Source of the DNA: Tsuneonella troitsensis
Lineage (GTDB): Bacteria; Pseudomonadota; Alphaproteobacteria; Sphingomonadales; Sphingomonadaceae
DNA: 64,000 bases
Direction of reading: 5' to 3'
Assembly: GCF_001441535.1 (NCBI RefSeq)
Contig: NZ_LMAU01000003.1
Span: forward strand, 248,001-312,000
Shown: piece by piece, positions 46,562 through 56,717 of the stretch
Numbering within the stretch: the first letter of the stretch is position 1
How the letters are laid out: each line of letters starts with the position of its first letter
Translations under genes and position numbers: made by a program
The notes under the pieces: generated by a model
What the model saw: only the letters and a program-made list of their open reading frames with translations
Told to the model about the DNA's origin: nothing
Database searches by the model: none

Positions 46562-46583
46562 CGAAAGCGGATAACCCCGGATC

Positions 46584-48407
46584 ATGTGCGGAATCATCGG
46601 TATCGCCGGCAAACAAGACGTCGCGGATCGCCTGGTCGACGGCCTCAAGCGCATGGAATATCGCGGATACGATAGTGCGGGCATCTGTACCATGGCCGAT
46701 GGGCAGCTCGTCCGTCGCCGTGCCGAGGGGAAGCTCGCCAACCTCGTTCGCGAACTCGAGCGCAATCCAGCACCCGGCACGATCGGCATCGCGCACACGC
46801 GGTGGGCGACTCACGGGGCACCGACCGCGAACAACGCGCACCCGCACGCGACGCCCCACGTCGCACTCGTCCACAACGGCATCATCGAGAATTTCAAGCA
46901 GTTGCGCGACGAACTTACCGCGAAGGGTCGCACTCTCGAAAGCGAAACCGACAGCGAGGTCGTGGCGCATCTCGTTTCCGAGCAAGTCGAAAATGGCGCA
47001 ACGCCGCAAGAGGCAGTCCAGACGGTGCTGCCTCGCCTTCGCGGCGCTTTCGCACTGGCGATCGCATTCCGCGATCAGCCCGACATGCTGATCGGCGCGC
47101 GGCTCGGCTCTCCGCTGGTCGTCGGATACGGGGAGGGCGAAACGTACCTCGGTTCGGACGCGCTCGCGCTGGCGCCGCTCACCCAGCAGATATCCTATCT
47201 CGAAGAAGGCGACTGGGTCGTGATCACTCGTGACGGCGCGCAGGTCTACGATGTCGAGAACGTGCCGGTCACGCGCGAGATCACCACGTCGGGCGCCTCG
47301 GCCGCCGCGGTCGAGAAGGGTAACTACCGGCACTACATGCAGAAGGAGATCTTCGAGCAGCCGACGGTGGTCGCCCAGACGCTCCAGTCGTACATCCACC
47401 AAGCCGACAACCGTGTGGCGCTGCCCCAGATCGACTTCGATCTTTCTGCCATTCGCCGCATCACTATCGTGGCCTGCGGCACGTCGTACTATGCCGGGAT
47501 GGTGGCCAAGTACTGGATCGAGGCTTTCGCCCGGGTGCCGGTCGATATCGATGTAGCGAGCGAGTTCCGGTATCGCGAACCGCCGCTCGAAGCAGGTGGC
47601 CTCGCGCTCTTCATCAGCCAGAGCGGCGAAACCGCCGATACGCTAGCGGCGCTCAGGCACTGCAAGGCGAACGGGCAGACGATCGCGGTAGTCGTGAACG
47701 TGCCGACCAGTTCGATGGCGCGCGAGGCCGACCTGCTTCTGCCGACTCACGCCGGGCCGGAGATCGGGGTCGCCAGCACCAAGGCCTTCACCTGCCAGCT
47801 AGCCGTGCTCGCGGCGCTGTCGGCACACCTTGCGGTCAAGAAGGGACGCATGGACCGGGCCGAGGAGCAGGAGGTAGTCCGCCATCTGCTCGAGGCGCCG
47901 GCCGCGCTCAATGCCGCGCTCGACCACGACGACGATATCGCCGGCATGGCGCATCTCATCGCGCCGGCCCGCGACGTGCTCTACTTGGGCCGCGGAGCGG
48001 ATTATCCGCTGGCCCTGGAAGGGGCGCTGAAACTTAAGGAAATCAGCTATATCCACGCCGAAGGTTACGCGAGCGGCGAGATGAAGCACGGCCCCATCGC
48101 GCTGATCGACGAAGCCGTGCCGGTAATCGTTCTCGCCCCGTCCGGACCGTTGTTCGAGAAGACCGTTTCGAACATGCAGGAGGTCCGCGCCCGCGGCGGA
48201 AAGATCGTCCTGATCAGCGACGAGGAAGGTCTGGCCGAGGCGGGCGAGGGGTGCCTCGCCACGATCCAGATGCCGCGCGTCCACCCCTTGATCGCGCCGC
48301 TCGTCTATGCGGTGCCGGTGCAGTTGCTGGCCTATCACGTCGCATGTGCGAAAGGCACCGACGTCGATCAACCGCGAAATCTGGCCAAATCGGTCACGGT
48401 GGAGTGA
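46584..48407 (+). CDS. glmS: Glutamine-fructose-6-phosphate aminotransferase
   Basis: A 607-aa enzyme making glucosamine-6-phosphate for peptidoglycan and LPS. The N-terminal glutaminase starts at MCGIIGIAG, with the nucleophile Cys2 exposed after Met removal; HTRWATHG follows. Two SIS domains (VACGTSYYAGMVAKYW with ISQSGETADTLAA; and LEGALKLKEISYIHAEGYASGEMKHGP) hold the sugar and the Lys/Glu catalytic residues. It ends KSVTVE as in homologues. The leader is too short for a glmS ribozyme. Unusually it sits right after vapBC. Confidence 0.97.
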   Translation: MCGIIGIAGKQDVADRLVDGLKRMEYRGYDSAGICTMADGQLVRRRAEGKLANLVRELERNPAPGTIGIAHTRWATHGAPTANNAHPHATPHVALVHNGIIENFKQLRDELTAKGRTLESETDSEVVAHLVSEQVENGATPQEAVQTVLPRLRGAFALAIAFRDQPDMLIGARLGSPLVVGYGEGETYLGSDALALAPLTQQISYLEEGDWVVITRDGAQVYDVENVPVTREITTSGASAAAVEKGNYRHYMQKEIFEQPTVVAQTLQSYIHQADNRVALPQIDFDLSAIRRITIVACGTSYYAGMVAKYWIEAFARVPVDIDVASEFRYREPPLEAGGLALFISQSGETADTLAALRHCKANGQTIAVVVNVPTSSMAREADLLLPTHAGPEIGVASTKAFTCQLAVLAALSAHLAVKKGRMDRAEEQEVVRHLLEAPAALNAALDHDDDIAGMAHLIAPARDVLYLGRGADYPLALEGALKLKEISYIHAEGYASGEMKHGPIALIDEAVPVIVLAPSGPLFEKTVSNMQEVRARGGKIVLISDEEGLAEAGEGCLATIQMPRVHPLIAPLVYAVPVQLLAYHVACAKGTDVDQPRNLAKSVTVE

Positions 48408-48530
48408 ACAGATGCGCTCGTCGATACGAGCCCACGGACATGGTTAATATGGAATTGCCGCCCAAGGGCATTTTATCGCGTTAGATGAAGTATTTACTGG
48501 CGGATAACCTTTGCCGGTTAAGCCGCGGGT

Positions 48531-50897
48531 GTGACTGACCGCAGCAATCCGCCTTCCCAATTGCCCGCCGACATGCCGATCCTCGCCCTGCTGGGTCTGC
48601 GGGATCCGGAAAACGGTGACTGGAATCGGCTGCGCGCTCTTCAGTTTTCGCAGATCAACGAGACCGCGCGCCTTCGCGTTCTGGTCCACGCAGTCTGCGC
48701 CATAATCGCCATCACGACCTATATCGGCAAGGCACCCGTGGCTTTGCTCGCGGTGTTCGCGATCTGCCTGGCGACAGCACTGCAGTTCACCTTGCGAACC
48801 GACCGGGCCCTGACGGTCGGCGAGCGCGCGCGAATCTCCCGCGACGAGATCAATCGCAAGGCGATCTCTACCGGCACCGTGGCCCTCGCATGGTGCATCC
48901 CCGCGCTGGGCTTCGCATTCTACGGCGGCGATGCGGATCGCGCGGTCGTTGGCTTCCTGATTGCCATACTCGTCTTGGGCTCGACCCTGGCGCTGGGTGT
49001 CGCACCGCTCGTCACCGTCGTCTTCGGGGCCGTAACGGGCATCGCGTCGTTGGCAACCTATCTCTGGTTCGGGCAGTTCGGCATGGCGGCTGCGGTCGGC
49101 ATCCTGGCCGTGGTCGTTATCGTCGGCGTAACAAGTGTCGCCCGCACCCATATGGCGGCCTGCCTTGCCGAAGCGAACAACGCGGAAAAGAGCGAAGTCG
49201 TATCCCTGCTCCTGCGCGAGTTCGAGGAAAACCAGGCCGACTGGCTGTGGCAGATCGACACAAACCGGCTCGTCCGGTCGGCGTCGCCGCGGTTCGCCTT
49301 CGCGCTCGGAAAATCGGTGGAGGAGGTCGAGGGGCGCCCGTTCCTCGAACTCGTCAGCGGCGAGGCTTGGGAAACCGGTCAGTTCTCGTCCAGCCTTCAC
49401 GACCTTGCCGAGCGGCTCAAGCGGCGCGAGAGCTTTTCGAACCTTCTGGTCAAGGTGTCGATCGGACGGGAACATCGTTGGTGGGAGTTGTCGGGGACGC
49501 CGATCCTCGACGATAACGGCGCCTATCTCGGCATTCGCGGGGTGGGCTCGGACGTGACCGAGCAGCGCGAATCGAGCGAGAAGATCGCTTACCTTGCGCG
49601 CTACGACACCCTGACCGGGCTACCCAACCGCTTGATGCTTACCGAAGCGCTGGGCGATGCGCTGCGCTATGCCGATCAATGGCGCACGCGCTGCGCGTTC
49701 CTGATGATCGATCTCGACCGGTTCAAGGCGGTCAACGATTCGCTCGGCCATCAGGTCGGCGACAAGTTGCTGGCGGAAGTGTCGGCGCGCCTGCGCGGTG
49801 TGCTCACCGAAAACGAGTTCTGCGGCCGCCTTGGCGGTGACGAGTTCGCGATCGTGATCCGCGATGCGAGCGAACGCGGTTGCATCGAGAGCGTGGCGAA
49901 GCGCGTAATCTCTCGCCTTTCGCAGCCCTACGAAGTCGAGCATCACACGCTCTATGTTGGCGCGAGCGTCGGTGCGGCGGTCGGACCCCGCGACGGGAAG
50001 TCGGTGGAGGAACTGATGCGCAATGCCGACCTTGCGCTTTACCGCGCCAAGGATGACGGCGGCGGCGAGCATCGCAACTACGAGCCGGCGCTTCACGCCA
50101 ACGCCGAAGAACGCCGCCAGCTCGAATTCGCCCTTCGCCGCGCACTCGAGAATCGCGAGTTGGAGCTGAACTACCAACCGGTCGTGAATGCCAAGACCGG
50201 GGAAGTCGTCAGCTTCGAGGCGCTGGTCCGCTGGAACAGCAAGGTTCACGGACTCGTCAGCCCGGGCAAGTTCGTGCCGATCGCAGAAGATACGCGCCTC
50301 ATCGTGCCAATCGGTACTTGGGTGATGGAGCAGGCCTGTCGCGAGGCGACTCGCTGGCCGGAGAACGTGCGGGTCGCGGTCAACGTATCGCCCGAACAGC
50401 TATTCGAGCCCGATTTCGCTTCGACGGTAGTCCAGGCGCTTTCCGCAAGTGGCCTCGAAGCGCGGCGGCTCGAGCTGGAAGTGACCGAATCGATCTTCCT
50501 GCGCGATGCCAGTATCGCGCGCAGTTCGCTGGAACAGGTCATGGCGCTCGGCTGCACCGTGGCGCTCGACGATTTCGGAACCGGCTATTCGTCGCTCGGC
50601 TACCTGCGCAAGCTGTCGTTCTCGACCATCAAGGTCGATCGCAGCTTCGTTCAGGGTGCCGCTCAGCACAGCAAGGAAAGCCTCGCGATCATTCGCGCAG
50701 TGGTCGCGATGGCCGATGCGCTGGAAATGACCACTACAGCCGAGGGCGTCGAGAACATCGAGGAGGCCGAACTCGTCCGGCGGCTCGGCTGCACGAAGAT
50801 CCAGGGCTATCACTTCGGGCGCCCGATGACGGCGGAAGACGCGCTGAAGCTATTCCGGCGACGCGTCTCGGATGTGCCCGACCGCATGCGGGCGTGA
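48531..50897 (+). CDS. Membrane GGDEF-EAL c-di-GMP protein with PAS domain
   Basis: A 788-aa protein starting from a GTG. Residues 45-200 hold about five to six membrane helices (LRVLVHAVCAIIAITTYIG, VALLAVFAICLATALQF and so on), residues 225-340 a PAS/PAC domain (QADWLWQIDTNRLVRSASP), residues 350-515 a GGDEF domain (GGDEF at 435-439) and residues 530-785 an EAL domain (EAL at 563-565; NVSPEQL, DDFGTGYSS near 680). Both motifs are intact; the inhibitory RxxD site before GGDEF is TENE, so product inhibition is probably absent. Likely a c-di-GMP phosphodiesterase with a GGDEF domain that may be active or GTP-sensing. Confidence 0.93.
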   Translation: MTDRSNPPSQLPADMPILALLGLRDPENGDWNRLRALQFSQINETARLRVLVHAVCAIIAITTYIGKAPVALLAVFAICLATALQFTLRTDRALTVGERARISRDEINRKAISTGTVALAWCIPALGFAFYGGDADRAVVGFLIAILVLGSTLALGVAPLVTVVFGAVTGIASLATYLWFGQFGMAAAVGILAVVVIVGVTSVARTHMAACLAEANNAEKSEVVSLLLREFEENQADWLWQIDTNRLVRSASPRFAFALGKSVEEVEGRPFLELVSGEAWETGQFSSSLHDLAERLKRRESFSNLLVKVSIGREHRWWELSGTPILDDNGAYLGIRGVGSDVTEQRESSEKIAYLARYDTLTGLPNRLMLTEALGDALRYADQWRTRCAFLMIDLDRFKAVNDSLGHQVGDKLLAEVSARLRGVLTENEFCGRLGGDEFAIVIRDASERGCIESVAKRVISRLSQPYEVEHHTLYVGASVGAAVGPRDGKSVEELMRNADLALYRAKDDGGGEHRNYEPALHANAEERRQLEFALRRALENRELELNYQPVVNAKTGEVVSFEALVRWNSKVHGLVSPGKFVPIAEDTRLIVPIGTWVMEQACREATRWPENVRVAVNVSPEQLFEPDFASTVVQALSASGLEARRLELEVTESIFLRDASIARSSLEQVMALGCTVALDDFGTGYSSLGYLRKLSFSTIKVDRSFVQGAAQHSKESLAIIRAVVAMADALEMTTTAEGVENIEEAELVRRLGCTKIQGYHFGRPMTAEDALKLFRRRVSDVPDRMRA

Positions 50898-50912
50898 GCG
50901 AACTGGCGCTCG

Positions 50913-51590
50913 TCAGGCTCCGACGAGCGCTCCGATAGCGCTTTCGAACAATACGCGGCCATCGGTGCCGCCCAGTTCCGGTTCGATCGCACGCTCGGGG
51001 TGGGGCATCATGCCCAGCACGTTGCCGCCGGCGTTCAGCACCCCGGCAATTCGCCGCTGGGAGCCGTTAACCTCGTCGAGATAGCGAAACGCAACCCGCC
51101 CGTCGCCCTCGATCTGGTCGAGCGTCTCGGCGTCTGCGAAATAGTTGCCGTCGTGGTGGGCGATGGGAAAGCTGACCACCGAACCGGACTCGAAGCCGGC
51201 GGTGAACAGCGACTGGCCGTTCTCGACCGTCAGGCGCGCTTCGCGGCAAGTGAAGTTGAGCTGAGCGTTGCGCATCAGTGCGCCGGGCAGCAGGCCGCTT
51301 TCGGTCAGCACTTGGAAACCATTGCACACGCCGAGGACCGGCACACCGCGCTCCGCCGCACGCACCACGGCCCGCATCACGGGGCTGCGGCTGGCGATGG
51401 CCCCGCAGCGCAGATAGTCGCCGTAGGAAAAGCCGCCGGGTATCGCGATCATGTCCAGCCGGTCGGGCAGGTCGGCGTCGGCATGCCACACGCGCAAGGC
51501 CGGCTCGCCCGAAACCTTCTCTAGCGCGACCGCCATGTCCCGGTCGCAGTTGGAGCCAGGAAACGTGATTACCGCACCCCGAAACGCCAT
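50913..51590 (-). CDS. purQ: Phosphoribosylformylglycinamidine synthase, glutaminase subunit
   Basis: A 225-aa class I glutamine amidotransferase that supplies ammonia to PurL in step four of purine synthesis. The start [18 protein letters not shown], the nucleophile Cys89 in GVCNGFQVL and the His-Glu dyad in [11 protein letters not shown] are present. The ATG overlaps the purS stop by one base (TGATG), so purS-purQ is one unit. purL is not in the window downstream; the next gene is the convergent GGDEF-EAL gene. Confidence 0.96.
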   Translation of the reverse strand: MAFRGAVITFPGSNCDRDMAVALEKVSGEPALRVWHADADLPDRLDMIAIPGGFSYGDYLRCGAIASRSPVMRAVVRAAERGVPVLGVCNGFQVLTESGLLPGALMRNAQLNFTCREARLTVENGQSLFTAGFESGSVVSFPIAHHDGNYFADAETLDQIEGDGRVAFRYLDEVNGSQRRIAGVLNAGGNVLGMMPHPERAIEPELGGTDGRVLFESAIGALVGA

Positions 51591-51841
51591 CACACGGCGC
51601 CCTGCGCTTCGGCCGGAAATTCGATCCGGTAGTTCTCGATCACCATGTTGGCGAGCAGCTTGCGGCACATGTCGTCGAGGGTCGCCTGGCTCGTACCGTC
51701 TGCCACATCGAGTTCGATCAGGCGGCCGACGCGCACATCTTCGACGCCGTCGAAACCCAGCCCTTCGAGCGCGTGGTGCACAGCGCGACCCTGCGGATCG
51801 AGCACTCCCGGCTTCAGGCTGACGTGCACGCGAACTTTCAT
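51590..51841 (-). CDS. purS: Phosphoribosylformylglycinamidine synthase subunit PurS
   Basis: An 83-aa bridging subunit of the PurLQS complex. The sequence [40 protein letters not shown] and [12 protein letters not shown] is characteristic. It overlaps purQ by one base. About 70 bases separate it from the M16 peptidase gene, which reads in the same direction and ends at 51912. Confidence 0.96.
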   Translation of the reverse strand: MKVRVHVSLKPGVLDPQGRAVHHALEGLGFDGVEDVRVGRLIELDVADGTSQATLDDMCRKLLANMVIENYRIEFPAEAQGAV

Positions 51842-51911
51842 GGGCGGCGCTCCTTCGTGGCCGGCGGGAACGCGGGCAGCCTATGGCGAAGCCCGGCCCG
51901 GACCACAAGCG

Positions 51912-54785
51912 TCAGCCTGCGCTGTCCACCGCAGGCAGCACCAGTACCTCCACCGCATCGGCCGGGGCAAGAAAACGCGCCGCGACCGCCTGCAGTTCGG
52001 CCGGGGTCACCTGAGACAGCATGTCCTTGGCAGCGAGGAAGCGGTCGATCCGATCCGATTCGCCTTGCGAAACCGCCACGAGGGGCAGCCAACCGCCGTT
52101 TGTCTTGAGCCGGTTGTCGTACGCTTCCAACATCGGCCGACGTGCCCGATCGATCAGGTCGGCGGACACAGGTTCTCTTGCCAGCTTTTCGACGACCGCG
52201 CGGATGGCGGCTCGCGTCGGCTCGACGTCGCCGACATCCACCGACGATGCCAGTGCGAAGGTGCCGTAACCGCGCCAGACGTTCGACGGGCTGCTCGACG
52301 ATCCGGGAGAATAGGCCTTGCCTAGCCGCTCGCGGATTTCTTCGGTCAGTTCGAGCCGGACCACGCGTTCGAGCAACTCGAGGCGCAGGGCAAGCGCTGG
52401 ATCGCTGTCGTCGACCGTGGGCCAGGTGATCCGGATCGTCGCCTGGTCGGGTTCGCCGGTGTGGCGGATCGTGCGGAGCGACCGGTCCGTGGTGAACGGG
52501 CGGACGCGCGCGTCCTCGCGCGGCTGGAAATCGGGCTCGCGCGGCGGAAGTGCGCCCAGCGTCTTGCCGACCAGCGCGATGGCGGCGTCCTCGTCGATAT
52601 CGCCGACGAGGCCGAGTTCGATCGCACCTTTGGCAAGCCGATCTCCGATGACGTCGCGCAGGGCCGCGAACGAAAGCTTCTGGTAATCAGCTTCCGGCTG
52701 CAGGGTGAAGCGGGGATCGTCGTCGGACAGGATGCCACCGATCGCCGACGAATAGGCACCCCCCGGCGTGGCGTTGCGCTGCTTGAAGAAGTTCGCGATC
52801 CCGCGCTTGTACGCGGTCTCCCCGTCGCGCCGGTAGCCGGGGTCTGTCAGCGAGGCCGCGATGAGTTGAAGCTGCAGTTCCAGATCGCCGGGCGTGGTGG
52901 AACGCCCGCTGACGAAGCGGTCACCCCGTGCGCCGATGTTGAAGCCGACCGTCCGTCCCGCCAGAAGCGAGGCCAGTTCGTCGGCGGAGTGCTTGCCCAG
53001 ACCGCCGGCCGGGAGAGACCCGATCATTGCCAGCGCCAGTGGATCGTCTCTGGTCGTCAGTAGGTCGCCGCCATCGAGAGAGAGTTGGAAAAGGACCCGA
53101 TCGGCCTGCAGCGCGGTCTTCTTCAGGTTGAGCCGCACCCCATTTGCGAACACGACCTCGCGGATGTCGAGCCGCGGATCGACCGTATCACTGACGACCG
53201 CGCCAGCCGGCCCGAAATCGGTGTAGCCGAATTCGGTCGCAGCAACCTGCTCCGCCGGAGTTATCGTTTCCGCGACGAGGGCATTCCAGGCGGTTCGAAG
53301 CTCCGCTTCTCCGCCCTCGGGCGCCTTGCGACCCTGGAAGCGAATGAGCGGATCGTCGAGCGGCGCCGCGTCCTCGCGCAGAGCGGCCAGGACGGCGGCG
53401 GGCGTAATCGAAGGGGCGAATGCCTCGAAGCGGGTAAGATTGTCTTCGGGCGTGGAGATGACGACCTCGTCGTCCAGCATTCGCTCGGCGACCGCGACGA
53501 GCGCGGCATTGCTGCGGGTTGCCGATCCGGCCGCGGCGTTGCGGGCCGACTGCCGGTAACGCGCGACCTGTTCGGCGATTTCCGCGTCGGAAAAGCCAAA
53601 CTCCATCGCGCGGCGCCACTCGCGGGTGGCGGCTTCCAGGCCCCTCTTCCATCCACCGTCGACCGCATCGATGATCAGATTTGTCGCACGGCCCGATTCG
53701 AAGATGTCGCCCGTGCCGAACCCTGCTCCGCGGAAGGGTGCATCCTCAGTTCGCGCAAGGGTCTGGAATCGGCGATTGACCGCGGCGTATCCGATCGAGC
53801 GCAGCAGGTCGCGCTGGCGCTTGGCCACGCTATCCTTCTCGTCCACCCAGGGCGAAAGGCGGGTCATCGTGACGCGTTCCGATAGCGCTGGATCGAGGTA
53901 TATATCTGTCTCGCCATTGCGCGACAGGTCGACAGGTCCGGTCTCCGGCTCGGCGGGCGCGGGGGCCGACTTCCAGTCGCCGAAGCGTGTCCGGATATCG
54001 CGTTCGACCGCGTCGACGTCGATCGCCCCGACCACGATCAGAACGGCATTGGCCGGAACGTAGGCACGTTCGTAGAACCCGCGCAGCCGAGCGGCATCGG
54101 CTGCCTTCAAGGTTTCGTCCGCCCCGATCGGAAAGCGCTCGGGGTATCGGGCGCCGGGCGTCGTAAAGGCCCACTCATCGAGCGTTTCCTTGACCGAATA
54201 GTTCATCCGGTCGCGCTTCTCCGCCAGGATGATCCCGCGCTCGCGCTCGACGGCTTCCTCGGAAATCGTCAGTTCGCTGGCGGTCTCGCGCATCAGCATG
54301 AGCGCGGTGTCGATCAATTTCGGATCGTTGCGCGGCAGGTCGAGCTTGTAGGAGGTGACTTCGAAACCGGTCGAGGCATTGGTATCGGCACCGAACGCCA
54401 GCCCTTCGCGTTCGAGCAGCTTGATCATCTCGCCCTCGGGCACCTTTTTCGACCCGTTGAAGGCCATGTGCTCGAGGTAATGGGCGAGCCCGCGTTCCTC
54501 TTCGCGTTCTTCCAGCGAGCCCGATCCGATCCGCAGGCGCACCAGTACGGTGCCAGCCGGCTGATGGTTCTCGCGCAGAATATAGCGCATCCCATTCGGC
54601 AGCACGCCGTAAGTGTAGCCGGGATCGACCGGGACGTCGCTTCCTTCAAATCCCCACACCGGAGGCGCGAAGGCGGGCGAGGCCTGCGCCTGTGCGCCGG
54701 CTGGCGTCGGCTCATCGACTTGGGACTGGGCGAGGACGGGCGCTGCTGTTGCCAGCAGAAACGGCAGGAGAATCATCGGCTTCAT
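51912..54785 (-). CDS. M16-family (pitrilysin-like) metallopeptidase, periplasmic
   Basis: A 957-aa protein with signal peptide (MKPMILLPFLLATAAPVLAQ, cleavage after residue 20). The inverted zinc motif HYLEH (His102, Glu105, His106) lies in GLAHYLEHMAF, and the third ligand Glu is in the ERERGIILAEKRD helix. Four homologous alpha-beta domains follow in one chain (active half to about residue 480, inactive half to the end), like pitrilysin or the long sphingomonad M16 lipids-and-peptide-degrading enzymes. A GGAGG site precedes the start. Upstream in-frame sequence on the same strand is not coding-like. Confidence 0.93.
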   Translation of the reverse strand: MKPMILLPFLLATAAPVLAQSQVDEPTPAGAQAQASPAFAPPVWGFEGSDVPVDPGYTYGVLPNGMRYILRENHQPAGTVLVRLRIGSGSLEEREEERGLAHYLEHMAFNGSKKVPEGEMIKLLEREGLAFGADTNASTGFEVTSYKLDLPRNDPKLIDTALMLMRETASELTISEEAVERERGIILAEKRDRMNYSVKETLDEWAFTTPGARYPERFPIGADETLKAADAARLRGFYERAYVPANAVLIVVGAIDVDAVERDIRTRFGDWKSAPAPAEPETGPVDLSRNGETDIYLDPALSERVTMTRLSPWVDEKDSVAKRQRDLLRSIGYAAVNRRFQTLARTEDAPFRGAGFGTGDIFESGRATNLIIDAVDGGWKRGLEAATREWRRAMEFGFSDAEIAEQVARYRQSARNAAAGSATRSNAALVAVAERMLDDEVVISTPEDNLTRFEAFAPSITPAAVLAALREDAAPLDDPLIRFQGRKAPEGGEAELRTAWNALVAETITPAEQVAATEFGYTDFGPAGAVVSDTVDPRLDIREVVFANGVRLNLKKTALQADRVLFQLSLDGGDLLTTRDDPLALAMIGSLPAGGLGKHSADELASLLAGRTVGFNIGARGDRFVSGRSTTPGDLELQLQLIAASLTDPGYRRDGETAYKRGIANFFKQRNATPGGAYSSAIGGILSDDDPRFTLQPEADYQKLSFAALRDVIGDRLAKGAIELGLVGDIDEDAAIALVGKTLGALPPREPDFQPREDARVRPFTTDRSLRTIRHTGEPDQATIRITWPTVDDSDPALALRLELLERVVRLELTEEIRERLGKAYSPGSSSSPSNVWRGYGTFALASSVDVGDVEPTRAAIRAVVEKLAREPVSADLIDRARRPMLEAYDNRLKTNGGWLPLVAVSQGESDRIDRFLAAKDMLSQVTPAELQAVAARFLAPADAVEVLVLPAVDSAG

Positions 54786-54832
54786 GCCCTCCTTCTTGCC
54801 CGCGCGACATGAACGGGGCAACAGCGGCCGGC

Positions 54833-55723
54833 ATGAAGCTCGATCTCGTCTACAACCCGGTGGCGGGGAGCTTCCGCAAATCGCGGCTGGACGCGCTCGT
54901 GCGTGCTTTCGCGCGACGGGGATGGACGGTGCGCCAGGTTCCTTCGGCGCGGAAATGGCGCCCCACTGAAATGGTGCCCGACCTGGTCTGCGTTCACGGC
55001 GGTGACGGGACATTGCGCGATGCCGTACAGGCGCTGGGCACACTGGCAGACAGCATACCGCTGTGCATCGCCCCGTCGGGCACCATCAACCTGGTGGCCC
55101 GCGAAATCGGCTATCCGCGCGATCCGGAAAAGCTGGCCGAGCGGGTAACCGCGGCATGGAAGCAGGGCGATGAACGGTGGCTGCGCGCGCCGCTCCATCG
55201 TCTGGGCGAACTGCCGGTCGTGTCCTGCCTTTCGATCGGCCCCGACAGCCACGCGGTCGCGCATGTATCGTCCACGCTCAAGAAGCGGATCGGACGTTTC
55301 GCCTACGTCGTCGCAATGCTCCGGCTGCTTCGCCGATGGCCAAGTCAGGAGATGGACCTGGCGGGTGAAATGGCGGACGGCACGCCCTTCGCCTGCACCG
55401 CGGGAGCGGTCATCGTCAGCCACGGTGCGCTGTTCGCGGGTTCGTTTCGCCTGTCGCCCGGCGCCGCGCTGGCGGCGGATTCGGTCGAGCTCATCGTTCT
55501 CGAGAGGACATCGCGTGCGGGGATCGTGGCGTTTACCGCGGCTGCACTCGCACGGTTGCCGCTCGATCGACTGGGTCTTGCGACGATCCGCACGGTTCGC
55601 CGGGTCAGCTTCGATCGCTGCGCCAGCCCCATACAGGTCGACGGCGACCATATCCCGGACTTCGAACCGGGCCGCGCCTTCGCGGTCGAACCGACCGGGA
55701 TGACCCTGCGCTACGTGGTCTGA
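54833..55723 (+). CDS. Diacylglycerol kinase catalytic-domain protein
   Basis: A 296-aa protein of the DAGK/sphingosine kinase fold. KLDLVYNPVAGSFRKSRLD opens the fold, and VHGGDGTLRDAVQAL is the ATP-binding GGDGT motif; APSGTINLVAREI and GPDSHAVAHV follow, and the C-terminal half is a beta-sandwich. In sphingomonads, members may phosphorylate diacylglycerol or a sphingoid base. Start choice is the ATG at 54833; an upstream ATG at 54809 would add 8 residues. Divergent from the M16 peptidase gene and followed by a glycosyltransferase gene. Confidence 0.9.
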   Translation: MKLDLVYNPVAGSFRKSRLDALVRAFARRGWTVRQVPSARKWRPTEMVPDLVCVHGGDGTLRDAVQALGTLADSIPLCIAPSGTINLVAREIGYPRDPEKLAERVTAAWKQGDERWLRAPLHRLGELPVVSCLSIGPDSHAVAHVSSTLKKRIGRFAYVVAMLRLLRRWPSQEMDLAGEMADGTPFACTAGAVIVSHGALFAGSFRLSPGAALAADSVELIVLERTSRAGIVAFTAAALARLPLDRLGLATIRTVRRVSFDRCASPIQVDGDHIPDFEPGRAFAVEPTGMTLRYVV

Positions 55724-55816
55724 AAACCACGCCAGGGCGATTCGCCGTGTCTCACGGGTGTAACAGGCCGGTTGAATGGCGCGCTGGACGAAGACCCTCC
55801 ATCGACAGGAGCGCCC

Positions 55817-56713
55817 ATGTGGCTCGATTGGGGACCCTTGCCGCCGTTGCGCCGGGGTTTGCTGACTTCACCCTTGCGCGAGTGGCAGGCTCGCCGGGCC
55901 CTGTCTGCCGGGTGGGAAGCGCGGTTTGGCGATGGCGCGGGAGGCCTTCCCGACGCACGCCATGGGCTGTTCGTATCGTTAACGTCCTACCGGCCGCGTT
56001 TCGAGTTCCTCGCGCTGACCCTGCGCAGCTTGCTGCTGCAGAAGCTTCGACCCGAGGCAGTCCTGCTGTGGATCGGCCATGACGATATCGATGCAGTACC
56101 GAGTGAAGTGTGGGAGCTGGAACCGTTCGGCCTGCACATCATCGCGTGCGACGATCACGGTTCCCACACCAAGTACGTCCACGCGCTGCGAGAATTCCCC
56201 CATGCCGACATTGCGATCTGCGATGACGACACCTGGTATCCGCCCGATTGGCTGGGCCGGCTGGTGGCCGCAAAGCGGCCGGGAGAGGTTCCCTGCCACC
56301 GCGTCCACCGGATCGCGCTGGATGATGTCGGTGTGCCGCTCGGCTACCGGTCATGGACGCACGACATCGAAGGGCCCGGCGCTTCACCCTGCCACTTCCC
56401 GACAGGCGTGGGCGGGGTCCTGCTGCAAGCGGACCGGATTCATCCGCAAGTTCTGGACATGGACGAGGCTCGGCGCCTGTGCCCCACCGCCGACGACATC
56501 TGGCTCTATTTCATGGGCCGCCTGGCCGGCACGCGTTTCAGCCACACCGGATGGACCGACCCCCTGGTGACCTGGGGCGGATCGCAAGCCACCGCCTTGT
56601 GGAAGCGGAACGTGGCCGAGCGCGGAAACGACCGGTGCCTGGCCGCGATGCTGCACCGCTTCGGTCCGGGTGTCGTACTCGACGGGGCCGCGGAGCTGGT
56701 CCGGGCCGCCTGA
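55817..56713 (+). CDS. Glycosyltransferase family 2-like protein
   Basis: A 298-aa soluble protein. Residues 50-150 resemble a GT-A fold: LFVSLTSYRPRFEFLALTLR, LLLWIGHDDID and the acidic ADIAICDDDTWYP, with a DDD motif at residues 136-138 in the usual donor-metal position. FPTGVGGVLLQADRIHP and ADDIWLYFMGRLAG follow; such patterns occur in small capsule or LPS sugar transferases. A perfect AGGAG at 55808 fixes the start at MWLDWG. Acceptor and sugar unknown. The preceding gene ends 94 bases upstream. Confidence 0.8.
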   Translation: MWLDWGPLPPLRRGLLTSPLREWQARRALSAGWEARFGDGAGGLPDARHGLFVSLTSYRPRFEFLALTLRSLLLQKLRPEAVLLWIGHDDIDAVPSEVWELEPFGLHIIACDDHGSHTKYVHALREFPHADIAICDDDTWYPPDWLGRLVAAKRPGEVPCHRVHRIALDDVGVPLGYRSWTHDIEGPGASPCHFPTGVGGVLLQADRIHPQVLDMDEARRLCPTADDIWLYFMGRLAGTRFSHTGWTDPLVTWGGSQATALWKRNVAERGNDRCLAAMLHRFGPGVVLDGAAELVRAA

Positions 56714-56717
56714 AGCG

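Noticed and set aside
46562-46583. glmS ribozyme
   Set aside because: Only 22 bases separate vapC from glmS, and the ribozyme is known from Firmicutes and related Gram-positives.
48416-48431. Hairpin GCTCGT-CGAT-ACGAGC after glmS as terminator
   Set aside because: The stem is only six bases and is not followed by a T-run.
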